This document shows, in pieces, positions 22,946 to 31,541 of a stretch of 39,256 nucleotides of DNA. The stretch is taken from positions 1 to 39,256 of the forward strand of contig CAIQQJ010000070.1 in NCBI GenBank assembly GCA_903873905.1, read 5' to 3'. A model generated the notes under the pieces. That model was not told the origin of the DNA. It saw only the letters and a list, made by a program, of their open reading frames with translations, and searched no databases. Origin of the DNA: an uncultured Flavobacteriales bacterium. Lineage in GTDB: Bacteria > Bacteroidota > Bacteroidia > Palsa-965. Position 1 is the first letter of the stretch; every line of letters begins with the position of its first letter. Position numbers and translations under genes: made by a program.

Positions 22946-25900
22946 TTAAAAATCCAACATCACACCAATGCGGATACGACGTGGGATGCTATAGTTATTA
23001 GGATTATTAATTTTCACATTATAAAGATCACGGAAAGATTGTGAATCATTCTGAGCATTAATCAATGATTGCGTTTCAGCTGCGTTCAAATAACCATCGT
23101 CAGCAGCATTTCCTGTGTACTTGTAAACATTTTGAATGTTTTTTGTGTTAAGCACATTTAGAACCTGCAGATAAATATTCAAACTTGCCATTTTTTCAGG
23201 AGCTCCAGATGTTGGATTTCCTCCCCAATGAAGGTCAACATCTTTGTCAATTCGAAGATCCATACGAACCTGCCATGGTAGACGGGAACCATTAACTGAT
23301 CCCTGAAGATTTGAACGACTTGCAACACCAAACTGACCTTCCGGAGTAACATTGGATTGTTTTGTATAAGGTGTACCTGAACCTGCACGGAATACCATAT
23401 TTGCACCAACATTATCAAGAATACGCAACGAAGGACTCTGATTTGCTTTTGGATGCTTACGGGTCCAAACAGGTCCATGGTAATTTGCACCAGATCCGAA
23501 ACGGTAATCAACGTTGGCTACAACAGCATGGCGTTGATCGAAGTCAAGCGGAATAGTTGTACGAAGGTTTGGTTGTCCTGAAGAAATCAATGATGCTGCT
23601 TCACCTGCACCTGATCCTGTACCGTCAGCAAATTGAAGTGTGTAACTAGCCGTCAACTGAACACCACCTGTGCGACGAAGGTCATAAGCAACTGTGAAAC
23701 CTTTTGCAGTTCCAAAGTCAATATTTCCGTAGGTCAAGTAGTTAACTGGATAAGCATAATTCACAGCAACAACCTGAATCATGTTTCTGAATTCACGGTA
23801 GAAAGCAGAAAGCGTAATCGCAGAATTTTTCTTTGCGCTTAATGTTTGTGTGAAACCAAGTTCATAATCAGTTGTACGTTGTGGTTTCAAATCAGGATTA
23901 TTATTGAACAATCCAACGCGGTTTGCGATGTAGTAATACTGAATTGGATCTAAGCGGTAACCATCGGTTGGGCGTTGTGTCAATACATCATAATGTGCGA
24001 AGAAGTTAGCTTCTTCAGATATTGGGAACGCAAAAGCGATACGTGGCATGAAGTTCAGCTGTGGTTGATAATCCTTGAATGCTTTAGAACTCACAGATGT
24101 TTGAGAAGGATCGAGCAAGTAAGGTTTGATTTGTCCACCACCTGCATTTGCAATAAGTGCAGGATCTTGAATTTCATTTCCATGTGAATCATACCAAACA
24201 TTACCATTACGATATCCAGTAATAAAATTTGGAGTTGGATTTTGATCAACATAAACAACATAATCTTCACCCATGTTTGTAGGATGTGACCCAGATTGAT
24301 TGAGTGTTCCGTTGACCTCTTTTACAGTTAAGGCTTCATAGAAAAGATATTTGTCTTTCAAAACCTTTTGATTTGCATCGAATCGGTCAATTCGAAGACC
24401 TACGTTAAACTTGATGTCTTTAAAATCGAAATGATCTTGGATATAACCAGCCATGTAGATTGGACGGAATGCAGGTATTGTTCTGGCAAAATTTCCATTC
24501 GCATCAAGTTTGGTAAAGAAATCGTCAAATGAAGCTGTTCCATTTTGACGTTTTCCTGTATGATCATAACCAAAATAGCTTACGATATTGTTTCCATCAA
24601 GAAGCATATCATCAGCACTGAACATATCAAGCGTATAGAAATCTGGTCCGTATGAATCAATATCAATCCAATCAGTACTGTTAATTGGCATTCCAAGTTT
24701 TGCGCGAAGTTGTTTATCAAAATATTTTTGCTGATTGGCATCGTAATAACGATTGTAAAGGAAAGCATCGTAAGTACCAAAATTAACCTGTTGTGGATTT
24801 GCAAGATCCAATTGAGTAAGATGATAATTTGCAAGTTGACGCATGCGATCCCAAAGATTCAAAGGAGATAAGGCATAACCTCTTTCAGCTCTTTGTTCAA
24901 ATTCAAAACCAACTTGAATTGCATGATCCTTGATATCCGCAGAGAAACTGGTTGAAATCTGGAATTGTGTCTTATCATCGATACTATAACCATTATACTG
25001 ACGACCGGTATTGTACCAAATTGAATAAACGTTACCAGGACGATCGCCATTTAACAGACCAAGATTATTTTGAACTTCAGATCCGTTGATAACATTTCCA
25101 TTCAAGTTATCGAAAACGTAACTGGTATAATTGGATTCGAGTGGATTTGGAGAATCCACTGTATTTCCATTTACGTCAACATAAGTTGGAGTGAATGTTA
25201 GCGCAGAATCAGAATAAGCTGATTGAACAAAACCCAGCAATGTATCACCACCAATTATTACTGAACCAGGAGCGAATGTTCTAGTTTTATATTGATGGAA
25301 TGTTCCGATATGGCCATAATCGAAATACTTGTCTTTGTGTGTGTCATCTTGGGTAACCCTTTTGTATTTGGTATAACCAACCTGAAGAGTATAGAAAGCA
25401 TTCTTAATATTCGAGGTGGATTTTGCAGCACCTGCGCCTTGTGCACCAAAACGTTGTGTCAGTCGCGCATAAACCCGCCAAGTATTTTCATTTACCATTG
25501 GGTTATTGGAAGGGTTGTAAATCGCATATTCATAAACGTAGTCATGACGATTATTATAATCGATCGATCCTCCAACAGTAATATTTAAATTTTCAGTAGG
25601 CTTGAAATCTATTTTTGCATTCAAACGAAGTGTTCGTGAAGCTACATTCTGACGTGCCTTAATTTTTTCAAGTTGATCAGCATGGACAAATTCTGCATTA
25701 CGAACAAATCCTGCGCCATTTGGTGCTGGTCGAAGAGGATTAACCTCCAGATTATGTAAAGTTGAATCATTCAATTTATAAGTTCCAATAGCAGAAGGAT
25801 CAGGATCTTTTTCCATGCTACCTTCACCTGAAAGGATAAATCCTAGCACTGGGCGTTTTGTTGCACCTGTTGTATCAGCTGCATCTTTTTTCATCCAAAT

Positions 25901-26686
25901 TGGACCACCAACGCTAAAACCAACGAAGTTGTATCCGAATTTGTCAAGAACTTCGGAAGTAATTAATTCCACACCACCGAAATACTGACTTTGAGGTCCA
26001 CGTGTTGTAATATTAATAACTCCACCTGTTGCATCACCAAATTGAGCAGGAACACCACCCGTAATTACGGTTACTTGTTCAATGGATTGTTGAGGAAGAT
26101 TTGCAGAACCGATTACTCGTTGTCCATCAATAAAATAAGCTGTTCCTCCATCACGCATACCACGCATATTAAGGGCTGCGCCTTCATCCGCTTGATATAC
26201 ACCTGCTGTAGTTGAAGCAACGGAATTAATGTTTTTTGAAGGCATTGCAAGGAATTCCTCGCGAGTTACCGTTCCACCTGACTTTGTATCTGGATCAATA
26301 AGAGGCTCTCTGTATTCTACAATTTCAACTGTAGTCATCGTAACACTGGTTGCCGAAAGTTCGATTTGGTTTGCACCAATCAAATATGTTGTTTTCAAAT
26401 CGGAAACGATTACACCTTTTTGCTCTACAGATTGATATCCTGTATATTGAATTTTCACAATATAAACACCTGCAGCAAGTGGTTTTATTTGAAACTCTCC
26501 ATCAAGATCAGTTTGGGTACCTCCTGCGGTGACACCATTCATAGAAACAGTGACAACGGCAAAAGGAATTCCTTCGCGGGTAGCTTTATCAATAACTTTT
26601 CCTTTGATACCGCCACCGCTTTGAGCAGTAGAGACAGTAACACCAGCTAATAGGATAGCAAGAACAAAGTAGATTTTTCGCAGCAT
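22946..26686 (-). CDS. TonB-dependent receptor with CarboxypepD_reg-like domain
   Basis: This outer-membrane transporter has 1246 residues. Order: signal peptide (1-21), CarboxypepD_reg-like beta-sandwich (about 25-110, GGIKGKVIDKATREGIPFAVV...), a segment TVEIVEYREPLID that may hold the TonB box, the plug (about 140-245, with GVYQADEGAALNMRGMRDGGTAYFIDGQRV and GGVPAQFGDATGGVINI), then a large beta-barrel with long extracellular loops ending in IRIGVMLDF. It is larger than usual SusC-like receptors and no SusD gene follows; instead a giant secreted protein and a PorV-like barrel do. The substrate is unknown. An exact -7 box (26763-26770) lies about 77 bases upstream. Confidence 0.93.
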   Translation of the reverse strand: MLRKIYFVLAILLAGVTVSTAQSGGGIKGKVIDKATREGIPFAVVTVSMNGVTAGGTQTDLDGEFQIKPLAAGVYIVKIQYTGYQSVEQKGVIVSDLKTTYLIGANQIELSATSVTMTTVEIVEYREPLIDPDTKSGGTVTREEFLAMPSKNINSVASTTAGVYQADEGAALNMRGMRDGGTAYFIDGQRVIGSANLPQQSIEQVTVITGGVPAQFGDATGGVINITTRGPQSQYFGGVELITSEVLDKFGYNFVGFSVGGPIWMKKDAADTTGATKRPVLGFILSGEGSMEKDPDPSAIGTYKLNDSTLHNLEVNPLRPAPNGAGFVRNAEFVHADQLEKIKARQNVASRTLRLNAKIDFKPTENLNITVGGSIDYNNRHDYVYEYAIYNPSNNPMVNENTWRVYARLTQRFGAQGAGAAKSTSNIKNAFYTLQVGYTKYKRVTQDDTHKDKYFDYGHIGTFHQYKTRTFAPGSVIIGGDTLLGFVQSAYSDSALTFTPTYVDVNGNTVDSPNPLESNYTSYVFDNLNGNVINGSEVQNNLGLLNGDRPGNVYSIWYNTGRQYNGYSIDDKTQFQISTSFSADIKDHAIQVGFEFEQRAERGYALSPLNLWDRMRQLANYHLTQLDLANPQQVNFGTYDAFLYNRYYDANQQKYFDKQLRAKLGMPINSTDWIDIDSYGPDFYTLDMFSADDMLLDGNNIVSYFGYDHTGKRQNGTASFDDFFTKLDANGNFARTIPAFRPIYMAGYIQDHFDFKDIKFNVGLRIDRFDANQKVLKDKYLFYEALTVKEVNGTLNQSGSHPTNMGEDYVVYVDQNPTPNFITGYRNGNVWYDSHGNEIQDPALIANAGGGQIKPYLLDPSQTSVSSKAFKDYQPQLNFMPRIAFAFPISEEANFFAHYDVLTQRPTDGYRLDPIQYYYIANRVGLFNNNPDLKPQRTTDYELGFTQTLSAKKNSAITLSAFYREFRNMIQVVAVNYAYPVNYLTYGNIDFGTAKGFTVAYDLRRTGGVQLTASYTLQFADGTGSGAGEAASLISSGQPNLRTTIPLDFDQRHAVVANVDYRFGSGANYHGPVWTRKHPKANQSPSLRILDNVGANMVFRAGSGTPYTKQSNVTPEGQFGVASRSNLQGSVNGSRLPWQVRMDLRIDKDVDLHWGGNPTSGAPEKMASLNIYLQVLNVLNTKNIQNVYKYTGNAADDGYLNAAETQSLINAQNDSQSFRDLYNVKINNPNNYSIPRRIRIGVMLDF

Positions 26687-27154
26687 AATAATTCTGTTTC
26701 GTGATGTTGTATAGAACGAGCAATTTAGGTCGGTAAATATAGAAAGTTTTATTTCCGAATAGCAAATTTAGTTTTAACATAAATTTACATGTCCAAAAAC
26801 ACCTCTGAAGCACTGAAAATCAGCAACAGAGAAGGAAATTCCTTCCATAATTAACAATTTATTTCGAGCATAAACCCGCTGCGGGGGGATGTTGCAGCGG
26901 AGGCGATTTAATGTGGGATTATGTTGTCGCCATTCTGTTTCTCAGTTTTCGATCCTTTTGAGAATCTTAACTGAACACTTTTTTGCAGTTTTCCATGAAA
27001 TTTTGGAGAACTGTCGGGTTTTTGTTTTTGAAAAATTAAAGAACGATGAATAATCAAATATAGTCAAAGTGTTAAGAGATGCTAATGAAAAATCAGTCAA
27101 ATTAACTTGTGGCTAATAAGCGGCGATATTTGGTCGTAAGGAACCAATAAGTGG
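26687..27154. other. Intergenic region between the TonB-receptor gene and the basic-protein gene
   Basis: This gap of 468 bases holds the receptor promoter and two small inverted repeats: GAAGGAA-A-TTCCTTC (26831-26845) and CCGCTGC...GCAGCGG (26876-26900, not followed by a T-run). The rest is A+T-rich, with no ORF or RNA gene that I can support. Confidence 0.6.
26763..26770 (-). promoter_or_regulatory. -7 promoter box of the TonB-receptor cluster
   Basis: TAAATTTG on the minus strand exactly fits TAnnTTTG; a TTTG lies 23 bases further upstream. The predicted leader is about 70 bases. No further promoter was seen between the three genes. Confidence 0.65.
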
Positions 27155-27505
27155 TCAATGAAATATTTTGTGCCACCAGCGGACGAGAAAAGATTGCCCT
27201 TTATGATCATTATTATTCTGCGCTTTCTTCTCCGCTTTCTTCATTCTTTTGCGCGTTTTTTTAGTATTGTATTTTTTATTGTATTCTTTTTTTGATTCCG
27301 CATCGCTCATTTGCTGCTTGCGATTTTTCTTCCATGCAAGTTTTGCTTTTTTTCGATCGATCTTGCTATCAGGTGTCTTTGCTCCTTCTGTATTTCCTGT
27401 TGTACCGGAAGTTCCACCACCATCGGATTGAGCCATTACAAAAAGTGGCAAAAATGTACAGGCAACCAACAATGCCAAAACTCGTCTAATTTTATACTTG
27501 ATCAT
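27155..27505 (-). CDS. Small secreted lysine-rich protein
   Basis: This 116-residue protein has a signal peptide (MIKYKIRRVLALLVACTFLPLFVMAQ). A Gly/Thr-rich linker (SDGGGTSGTTGNTEG) follows, then a strongly basic, predicted helical region (about 45-105: DRKKAKLAWKKNRKQQ, KKYNTKKTRKRMKKAEKKA), and an aromatic end (FLVRWWHKIFH). I do not know a function; the composition suggests binding to envelope polyanions or nucleic acid after export, which is an inference. An exact -7 box (27511-27518, TAAATTTG on the minus strand) lies five bases before the start, so the mRNA is expected to be leaderless. It is divergent from the Rieske-like lipoprotein gene. Confidence 0.78.
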   Translation of the reverse strand: MIKYKIRRVLALLVACTFLPLFVMAQSDGGGTSGTTGNTEGAKTPDSKIDRKKAKLAWKKNRKQQMSDAESKKEYNKKYNTKKTRKRMKKAEKKAQNNNDHKGQSFLVRWWHKIFH

Positions 27506-27510
27506 GTTTA

Positions 27511-27518
27511 CAAATTTA
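27511..27518 (-). promoter_or_regulatory. -7 promoter box of the lysine-rich protein gene
   Basis: TAAATTTG on the minus strand, ending five bases before the start codon at 27505. Confidence 0.6.
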
Positions 27519-27559
27519 CGCTTTTAACCTCAAAATATGTGCCGCGACAAACAGTTTCC

Positions 27560-27567
27560 TAACTTTG
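27560..27567 (+). promoter_or_regulatory. -7 promoter box of the Rieske-like lipoprotein gene
   Basis: TAACTTTG exactly fits TAnnTTTG and ends four bases before the ATG at 27572, again predicting a leaderless or near-leaderless message. Confidence 0.6.
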
Positions 27568-27571
27568 ATTC

Positions 27572-27994
27572 ATGCGAGTATTGAAACCCATTTTATTTTT
27601 ATCGGCGATTCTTTTTTTTTCAACTTGCAAAAAAGAACACCAATATGTGCCGAACGTTTATATTAATCTCACGATTTATGTAAATGATCCGCAGAATATT
27701 GGCTTGACAACAGTTGGCGGATGGAAATATTATGACGGTGGCAATCGTGGAGTTGTGGTTTACAGAAAAGGCATTAATGAATTTGTTTCTTATGATCGAA
27801 CTTGCCCTTACAAACCGGAAGAGTCAACTTCATTTGTAAGCGTTGATACTACAAACAACATAATACTAAAAGATGTCAGTTGTTCTTCTCAATTCTTATT
27901 GAGTGACGGAAGTACAATTGCTGGGCCAGCAGTTATTCCATTGAGGCAATTCAAATGCACATTCGATGGAACAACTTTACGGGTGACAAACTGA
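27572..27994 (+). CDS. Rieske-fold-like lipoprotein lacking the histidine ligands
   Basis: This 140-residue lipoprotein has a lipobox ending FFST-C19. Residues 25-140 resemble a Rieske [2Fe-2S] domain: a central pair C78-P79-Y80 stands where Rieske proteins have CxH, and C104-S-S-Q107 where they have CxxH, followed by the typical end with GPAVIPLRQFKCTFDGTTLRV. The two cysteines are kept but both histidines are replaced, so a normal Rieske cluster is unlikely. Some other metal site, a disulfide or a purely structural role is possible. The gene is monocistronic, with its own -7 box and a bidirectional terminator. Assignment to the Rieske fold is by motif only. Confidence 0.72.
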   Translation: MRVLKPILFLSAILFFSTCKKEHQYVPNVYINLTIYVNDPQNIGLTTVGGWKYYDGGNRGVVVYRKGINEFVSYDRTCPYKPEESTSFVSVDTTNNIILKDVSCSSQFLLSDGSTIAGPAVIPLRQFKCTFDGTTLRVTN

Positions 27995-28043
27995 TTTATT
28001 AATCTAGTTATTCCCAATATCAATTGCATAAAAGTGATAATGT

Positions 28044-28080
28044 AAAAAGGAGATCTTAATGAATAAGATCTCCTTTTTTA
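28044..28080. terminator. Bidirectional terminator between the Rieske-like gene and ahcY
   Basis: A perfect stem, AAAAAGGAGATCTTA with TAAGATCTCCTTTTT, closes a five-base loop and is flanked by A- and T-runs. It serves both convergent genes. A short ATTGGAAATTGGTAATC repeat (28083-28100) follows and reaches the ahcY stop. Confidence 0.93.
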
Positions 28081-28099
28081 TCAATTGGAAATTGGTAAT

Positions 28100-29419
28100 C
28101 TAGTAACGATACTCATCTGTTTTATAAGGACCATCCACTTTTACACCAATGTAATCAGCTTGTTCTTTCGACAATACATCCAATTCCACTCCGACCTTTC
28201 CAAGGTGCAAGCGTGCAACTTTTTCATCAAGATGTTTTGGAAGTGTGTAAACTTTTTTCTCGTATTTGTCAGTATGCAACCACAACTCTAATTGAGCAAG
28301 TGTTTGGTTGGTGAATGAATTACTCATTACAAAAGATGGATGTCCTGTAGCACAACCCAAGTTTACTAAACGACCTTCGGCAAGGACAATAATGTCTTTT
28401 CCGTCGATTGTATATTTATCAACTTGTGGCTTGATAACATCTTTTGAATTGCCGTAATTTTTATTCAACCAAGCCATGTCGATTTCTGTATCGAAGTGGC
28501 CGATGTTACAAACGATTGCATTGTGCTTCATCGATTTGAAATGACGATCCACAACAATGTCCTTATTACCAGTGGTTGTTACAATAATGTCAGCAAGTTT
28601 TACTGCGTTATCCATTTTCATTACCTGATAACCATCCATTGCAGCTTGTAAAGCACAAATTGGATCGATTTCAGTCACGATAACACGAACATGTTGAGAG
28701 CTCAAGGATTGTGCAGAGCCTTTTCCAACATCACCATAACCAGCAACTACGGCAACTTTACCTGCAAGCATCAAATCAGTAGCACGACGAATTGCATCAA
28801 CCAATGATTCACGGCAACCATATTTATTATCGAATTTCGATTTGGTAACAGAATCATTGATGTTAATTGCAGGAACTAAAAGTGTTCCATTTTTCATACG
28901 CTCGTGTAAACGGTGAACGCCTGTTGTTGTTTCTTCAGAAAGTCCTTTGATTCCTTTTGCAAGTTCAGGGAATTTATCGAAAACTAGGTTGGTTAAATCA
29001 CCGCCGTCATCTAAAATCATGTTCAATGGTTTACGATCATCTCCGAACCAAAGAGTTTGTTCAATACACCAATCAAATTCTTCTGCACTCATTCCTTTCC
29101 AAGCGTAAACTTGAATTCCTGCAGCAGCAATTGCAGCAGCAGCATGATCTTGTGTAGAGAAAATGTTGCAAGAGGACCAGGTAACTTCAGCACCTAATTC
29201 AACTAATGTTTCAATGAGTACAGCAGTTTGAATAGTCATGTGAAGACAACCGGCAATACGGGCTCCCTTTAATGGCTTAGAACCACCGAATTCAGTACGT
29301 AAAGACATAAGCCCCGGCATTTCATCCTCAGCTAGTCTAATTTCTTTTCTTCCCCACTCAGCAAGGGCAATATCTTTGACTTTGTATTTCATTTGTTTTT
29401 CTGTAGTAACGTTGCTCAT
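28100..29419 (-). CDS. ahcY: Adenosylhomocysteinase
   Basis: The enzyme splits S-adenosylhomocysteine into homocysteine and adenosine in the cytoplasm, keeping SAM-dependent methylation running. The 439-residue sequence is typical: [46 protein letters not shown] near the N-terminus, the NAD-binding [39 protein letters not shown] with the catalytic lysine region, and the C-terminal [13 protein letters not shown] whose Lys and Tyr reach the partner's NAD. It is monocistronic. An exact -7 box (29443-29450) lies about 24 bases upstream. An internal start at [14 protein letters not shown] is possible but less likely. Confidence 0.98.
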   Translation of the reverse strand: MSNVTTEKQMKYKVKDIALAEWGRKEIRLAEDEMPGLMSLRTEFGGSKPLKGARIAGCLHMTIQTAVLIETLVELGAEVTWSSCNIFSTQDHAAAAIAAAGIQVYAWKGMSAEEFDWCIEQTLWFGDDRKPLNMILDDGGDLTNLVFDKFPELAKGIKGLSEETTTGVHRLHERMKNGTLLVPAININDSVTKSKFDNKYGCRESLVDAIRRATDLMLAGKVAVVAGYGDVGKGSAQSLSSQHVRVIVTEIDPICALQAAMDGYQVMKMDNAVKLADIIVTTTGNKDIVVDRHFKSMKHNAIVCNIGHFDTEIDMAWLNKNYGNSKDVIKPQVDKYTIDGKDIIVLAEGRLVNLGCATGHPSFVMSNSFTNQTLAQLELWLHTDKYEKKVYTLPKHLDEKVARLHLGKVGVELDVLSKEQADYIGVKVDGPYKTDEYRY

Positions 29420-29442
29420 TTTGAAAGTTTTAATTTGGACTG

Positions 29443-29450
29443 CAAAATTA
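29443..29450 (-). promoter_or_regulatory. -7 promoter box of ahcY
   Basis: TAATTTTG on the minus strand exactly fits TAnnTTTG, ending 23 bases before the ahcY start. Confidence 0.65.
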
Positions 29451-29539
29451 AGTAAAAGAGATGAGGGACGCGAGAATTGGGACGAGAAAAATAGCAGGTT
29501 GTTGGTTTTAGCGCGTATTTTTACAACAAATCACAACAA

Positions 29540-30175
29540 ATGCCACTGATTCACAAGAGAGAAATTTCACCAACAGCAACATTGGGAATTTGGGAAGTTT
29601 TGGAAACTGAGGCAGAACTGACGGGAAGTTATCCAGCCGATCATTTGGAATTGGAACAACTAAAATCCTTTTCTCATCCCTTTAGAAGAACACAATTTCT
29701 TGCCTCGCGCTTGTTGCTTCACACATTAATTCCAGGCTCAAAAATTATTTATGATGAAAATGGAAAGCCGTTTCCAGATAAAAAAAATATGCACATTTCA
29801 CTTTCGCATTCTGGAAAATTAATTGCGATGATGATCGATGAAAATAAATGTGGAATTGACATTGAAACCATTCGACCCAAAATTGAAAAAATTGCCGTTC
29901 GGTTTCTATCAGATGAAGAACTACCTTTTGCATTACAAGAACCTACAATCGAACGCTTACATGTTTATTGGTGCGTAAAAGAAGCCATTTATAAAGTTAA
30001 TGGCGAAAAGAATATTTCACTAAAAACAGATATATTTGTTCACCAGCTTAATCCCACTATATCAGGTATTACTAGCGCAACGCTTACAAAAAGTGGTAAA
30101 TCGTTTAGCATTAATGTTCACTACGAACGATTTCAGGATTGTATGCTTGCATGGACAGAGCAGCACGGGCAATGA
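29540..30175 (+). CDS. 4'-phosphopantetheinyl transferase superfamily protein
   Basis: The enzyme moves phosphopantetheine from CoA to a serine of acyl or peptidyl carrier proteins. The Sfp-like protein (211 residues) has HISLSHSGKLIAMMID, the metal-binding GIDIE (about 112-116) and WCVKEAIYKVNGE (W-x-x-KEA-x-x-K). Length fits the Sfp group rather than the trimeric AcpS group, so it may serve fatty-acid or secondary-metabolite carriers. It is the first gene of a five-gene operon; its stop overlaps the next start as ATGA (30172-30175). No exact -7 box was seen; TATTTTTA lies near 29516. The link to GGGP synthase downstream is not explained by a known pathway. Confidence 0.92.
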   Translation: MPLIHKREISPTATLGIWEVLETEAELTGSYPADHLELEQLKSFSHPFRRTQFLASRLLLHTLIPGSKIIYDENGKPFPDKKNMHISLSHSGKLIAMMIDENKCGIDIETIRPKIEKIAVRFLSDEELPFALQEPTIERLHVYWCVKEAIYKVNGEKNISLKTDIFVHQLNPTISGITSATLTKSGKSFSINVHYERFQDCMLAWTEQHGQ

Positions 30176-30915
30176 AAGCGATTTATGATTTGCTTCTCCA
30201 GCAACGCGCGCAAGGGAAAAAAAGCCTTGCCGTATTGATTGACCCCGACAAAATCGAAAAACTTTCTGAACTTCTTTCTCAAGCAAAACTTTTTCCACCC
30301 GATTTTTTCTTTGTAGGTGGAAGTCTCTTGAGCGAAGGAAAACTTGAAAAATGCATTCAGCAAATTCGTGCATCTTCTTCGCTTCCAATAATTTTATTTC
30401 CCGGAAATGAAATGCAGATTTCTTCAACGGCAGATGCGCTACTTTTACTTTCAGTAATCTCTGGCAGAAATCCCGAGTTGCTTATTGGCCGACACGTTGC
30501 TGCGGCAGGAATCATTCATAAAAGTGGCCTCGAAATAATTTCCACTGGATATATGCTTATTGAAAGTGGCGCTCCAACGGCAGTCAGTTATATCAGCAAT
30601 ACACAACCTATTCCGCGTGACAAAAAATCCATTGCGGCATTAACTGCATTGGCTGGTGAACAATTGGGAATGAAATTGATTTATCTGGAAGCGGGAAGCG
30701 GTGCAATGTTTCCTGTGCCAGTGGAAATGATTGAAACAGTGAGAAAAAATATCACAATTCCAATTATTACTGGAGGTGGAATAAAAACAAAATCTGAAAT
30801 AATAGAACGTTGTCGTGCAGGTGCTGATGTTATTGTAATTGGAAATGTTCTTGAAGAAAACCCTGTATTATTAAAGGAATTTTCAGGAGCACTTAATTCT
30901 TTAAATAAAGTATGA
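30172..30915 (+). CDS. Geranylgeranylglyceryl phosphate synthase family protein
   Basis: Members of this TIM-barrel family join an isoprenyl diphosphate to sn-glycerol-1-phosphate, the first committed step of archaeal ether lipids; some Bacteroidota homologues have the same activity. The 247-residue protein has LAVLIDPDK (metal-binding), DFFFVGGSLL, STGYMLIESG, the family signature YLEAGSGA, the phosphate-binding GGGIKTKSEI and GADVIVIGN. The start at 30172 (MKAIYDLLLQQ) gives ATGA overlap with the transferase gene; a farther-upstream start would overlap by more. PcrB (heptaprenyl version) is the alternative, but the sequence looks closer to the GGGP synthase group. Its physiological lipid product is not known from the sequence. 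Confidence 0.92.
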   Translation: MKAIYDLLLQQRAQGKKSLAVLIDPDKIEKLSELLSQAKLFPPDFFFVGGSLLSEGKLEKCIQQIRASSSLPIILFPGNEMQISSTADALLLLSVISGRNPELLIGRHVAAAGIIHKSGLEIISTGYMLIESGAPTAVSYISNTQPIPRDKKSIAALTALAGEQLGMKLIYLEAGSGAMFPVPVEMIETVRKNITIPIITGGGIKTKSEIIERCRAGADVIVIGNVLEENPVLLKEFSGALNSLNKV

Positions 30916-31541
30916 AAATAATTGTCATTTCCCCCTCTAAAACTTCCGAAACGGAAACAAAAACAGTTACACAATTGTTTGAGCACGGATTGGAAATTTT
31001 TCATTTACGGAAACCCTCCATGTCAACCAATGAAATGCGAGATTACCTGAATTCTATTCCCGCACATTTTCATAACCGAATAGTCATTCACAGTCACCAT
31101 GGGCTCGCAAAAAAATATAATTTGAAAGGAATTCATTTAACGCGCGAACACCTGAAACATAAAATCAGAAACTGGTTTCGATTGCGCATGATAAAAATGC
31201 GACATCCTGGAGTTATTGTTACAACTTCCTTTCACAAACTTTCTGGCATTTACCAAAACAATAAAAAATACGATTACGTTTTATTGGGAACAATATTCGA
31301 TGCGCTCAGTGAAAAATTCAATGCCGGGTATAATGAACACAGTTTGCGGGCGGCCATTGCAAAATCATGCACCCCAATAATTGCAAGGGGCGGAACAAAT
31401 TCAGGAAATGTGAAAACCTGTTTTGAACTCGGATTTTCAGGAATGATTTTTTACAGTGGAATTTGGAAAAAAGAAAAACCGCTGGAGGAATTCTGCAAAA
31501 TTGTGGAAGAATGCCTTGCATTGAAATCCACAAAGGCATGA
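30912..31541 (+). CDS. Thiamine phosphate synthase-like (ThiE/TenI family) protein
   Basis: This 209-residue TIM-barrel belongs to the TMP synthase family: MKIIVISPSKT, LEIFHLRKP (where ThiE has QLRxK), NRIVIHSHHGLAKKYNLKGIHLTREH, VTTSFHKLSGI, DYVLLGTIFDALS, and ARGGTNSGNVKTCFELGFSGMIFYSGIW. Several ThiE pyrophosphate and Mg ligands are altered, for example Gln to His in the first motif, so it may be a TenI-like protein or a paralogue without TMP synthase activity rather than a true ThiE. The start overlaps the upstream stop as ATGA (30912-30915), and its own stop overlaps the pnuC start as ATGA (31538-31541). Translational coupling is therefore likely. Confidence 0.85.
   Translation: MKIIVISPSKTSETETKTVTQLFEHGLEIFHLRKPSMSTNEMRDYLNSIPAHFHNRIVIHSHHGLAKKYNLKGIHLTREHLKHKIRNWFRLRMIKMRHPGVIVTTSFHKLSGIYQNNKKYDYVLLGTIFDALSEKFNAGYNEHSLRAAIAKSCTPIIARGGTNSGNVKTCFELGFSGMIFYSGIWKKEKPLEEFCKIVEECLALKSTKA

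Noticed and set aside
22946-26686. SusC/SusD polysaccharide utilisation locus
   Set aside because: No SusD-like lipoprotein, glycoside hydrolase or sensor gene is next to the TonB receptor; the partners are a giant secreted protein and a PorV-like barrel.
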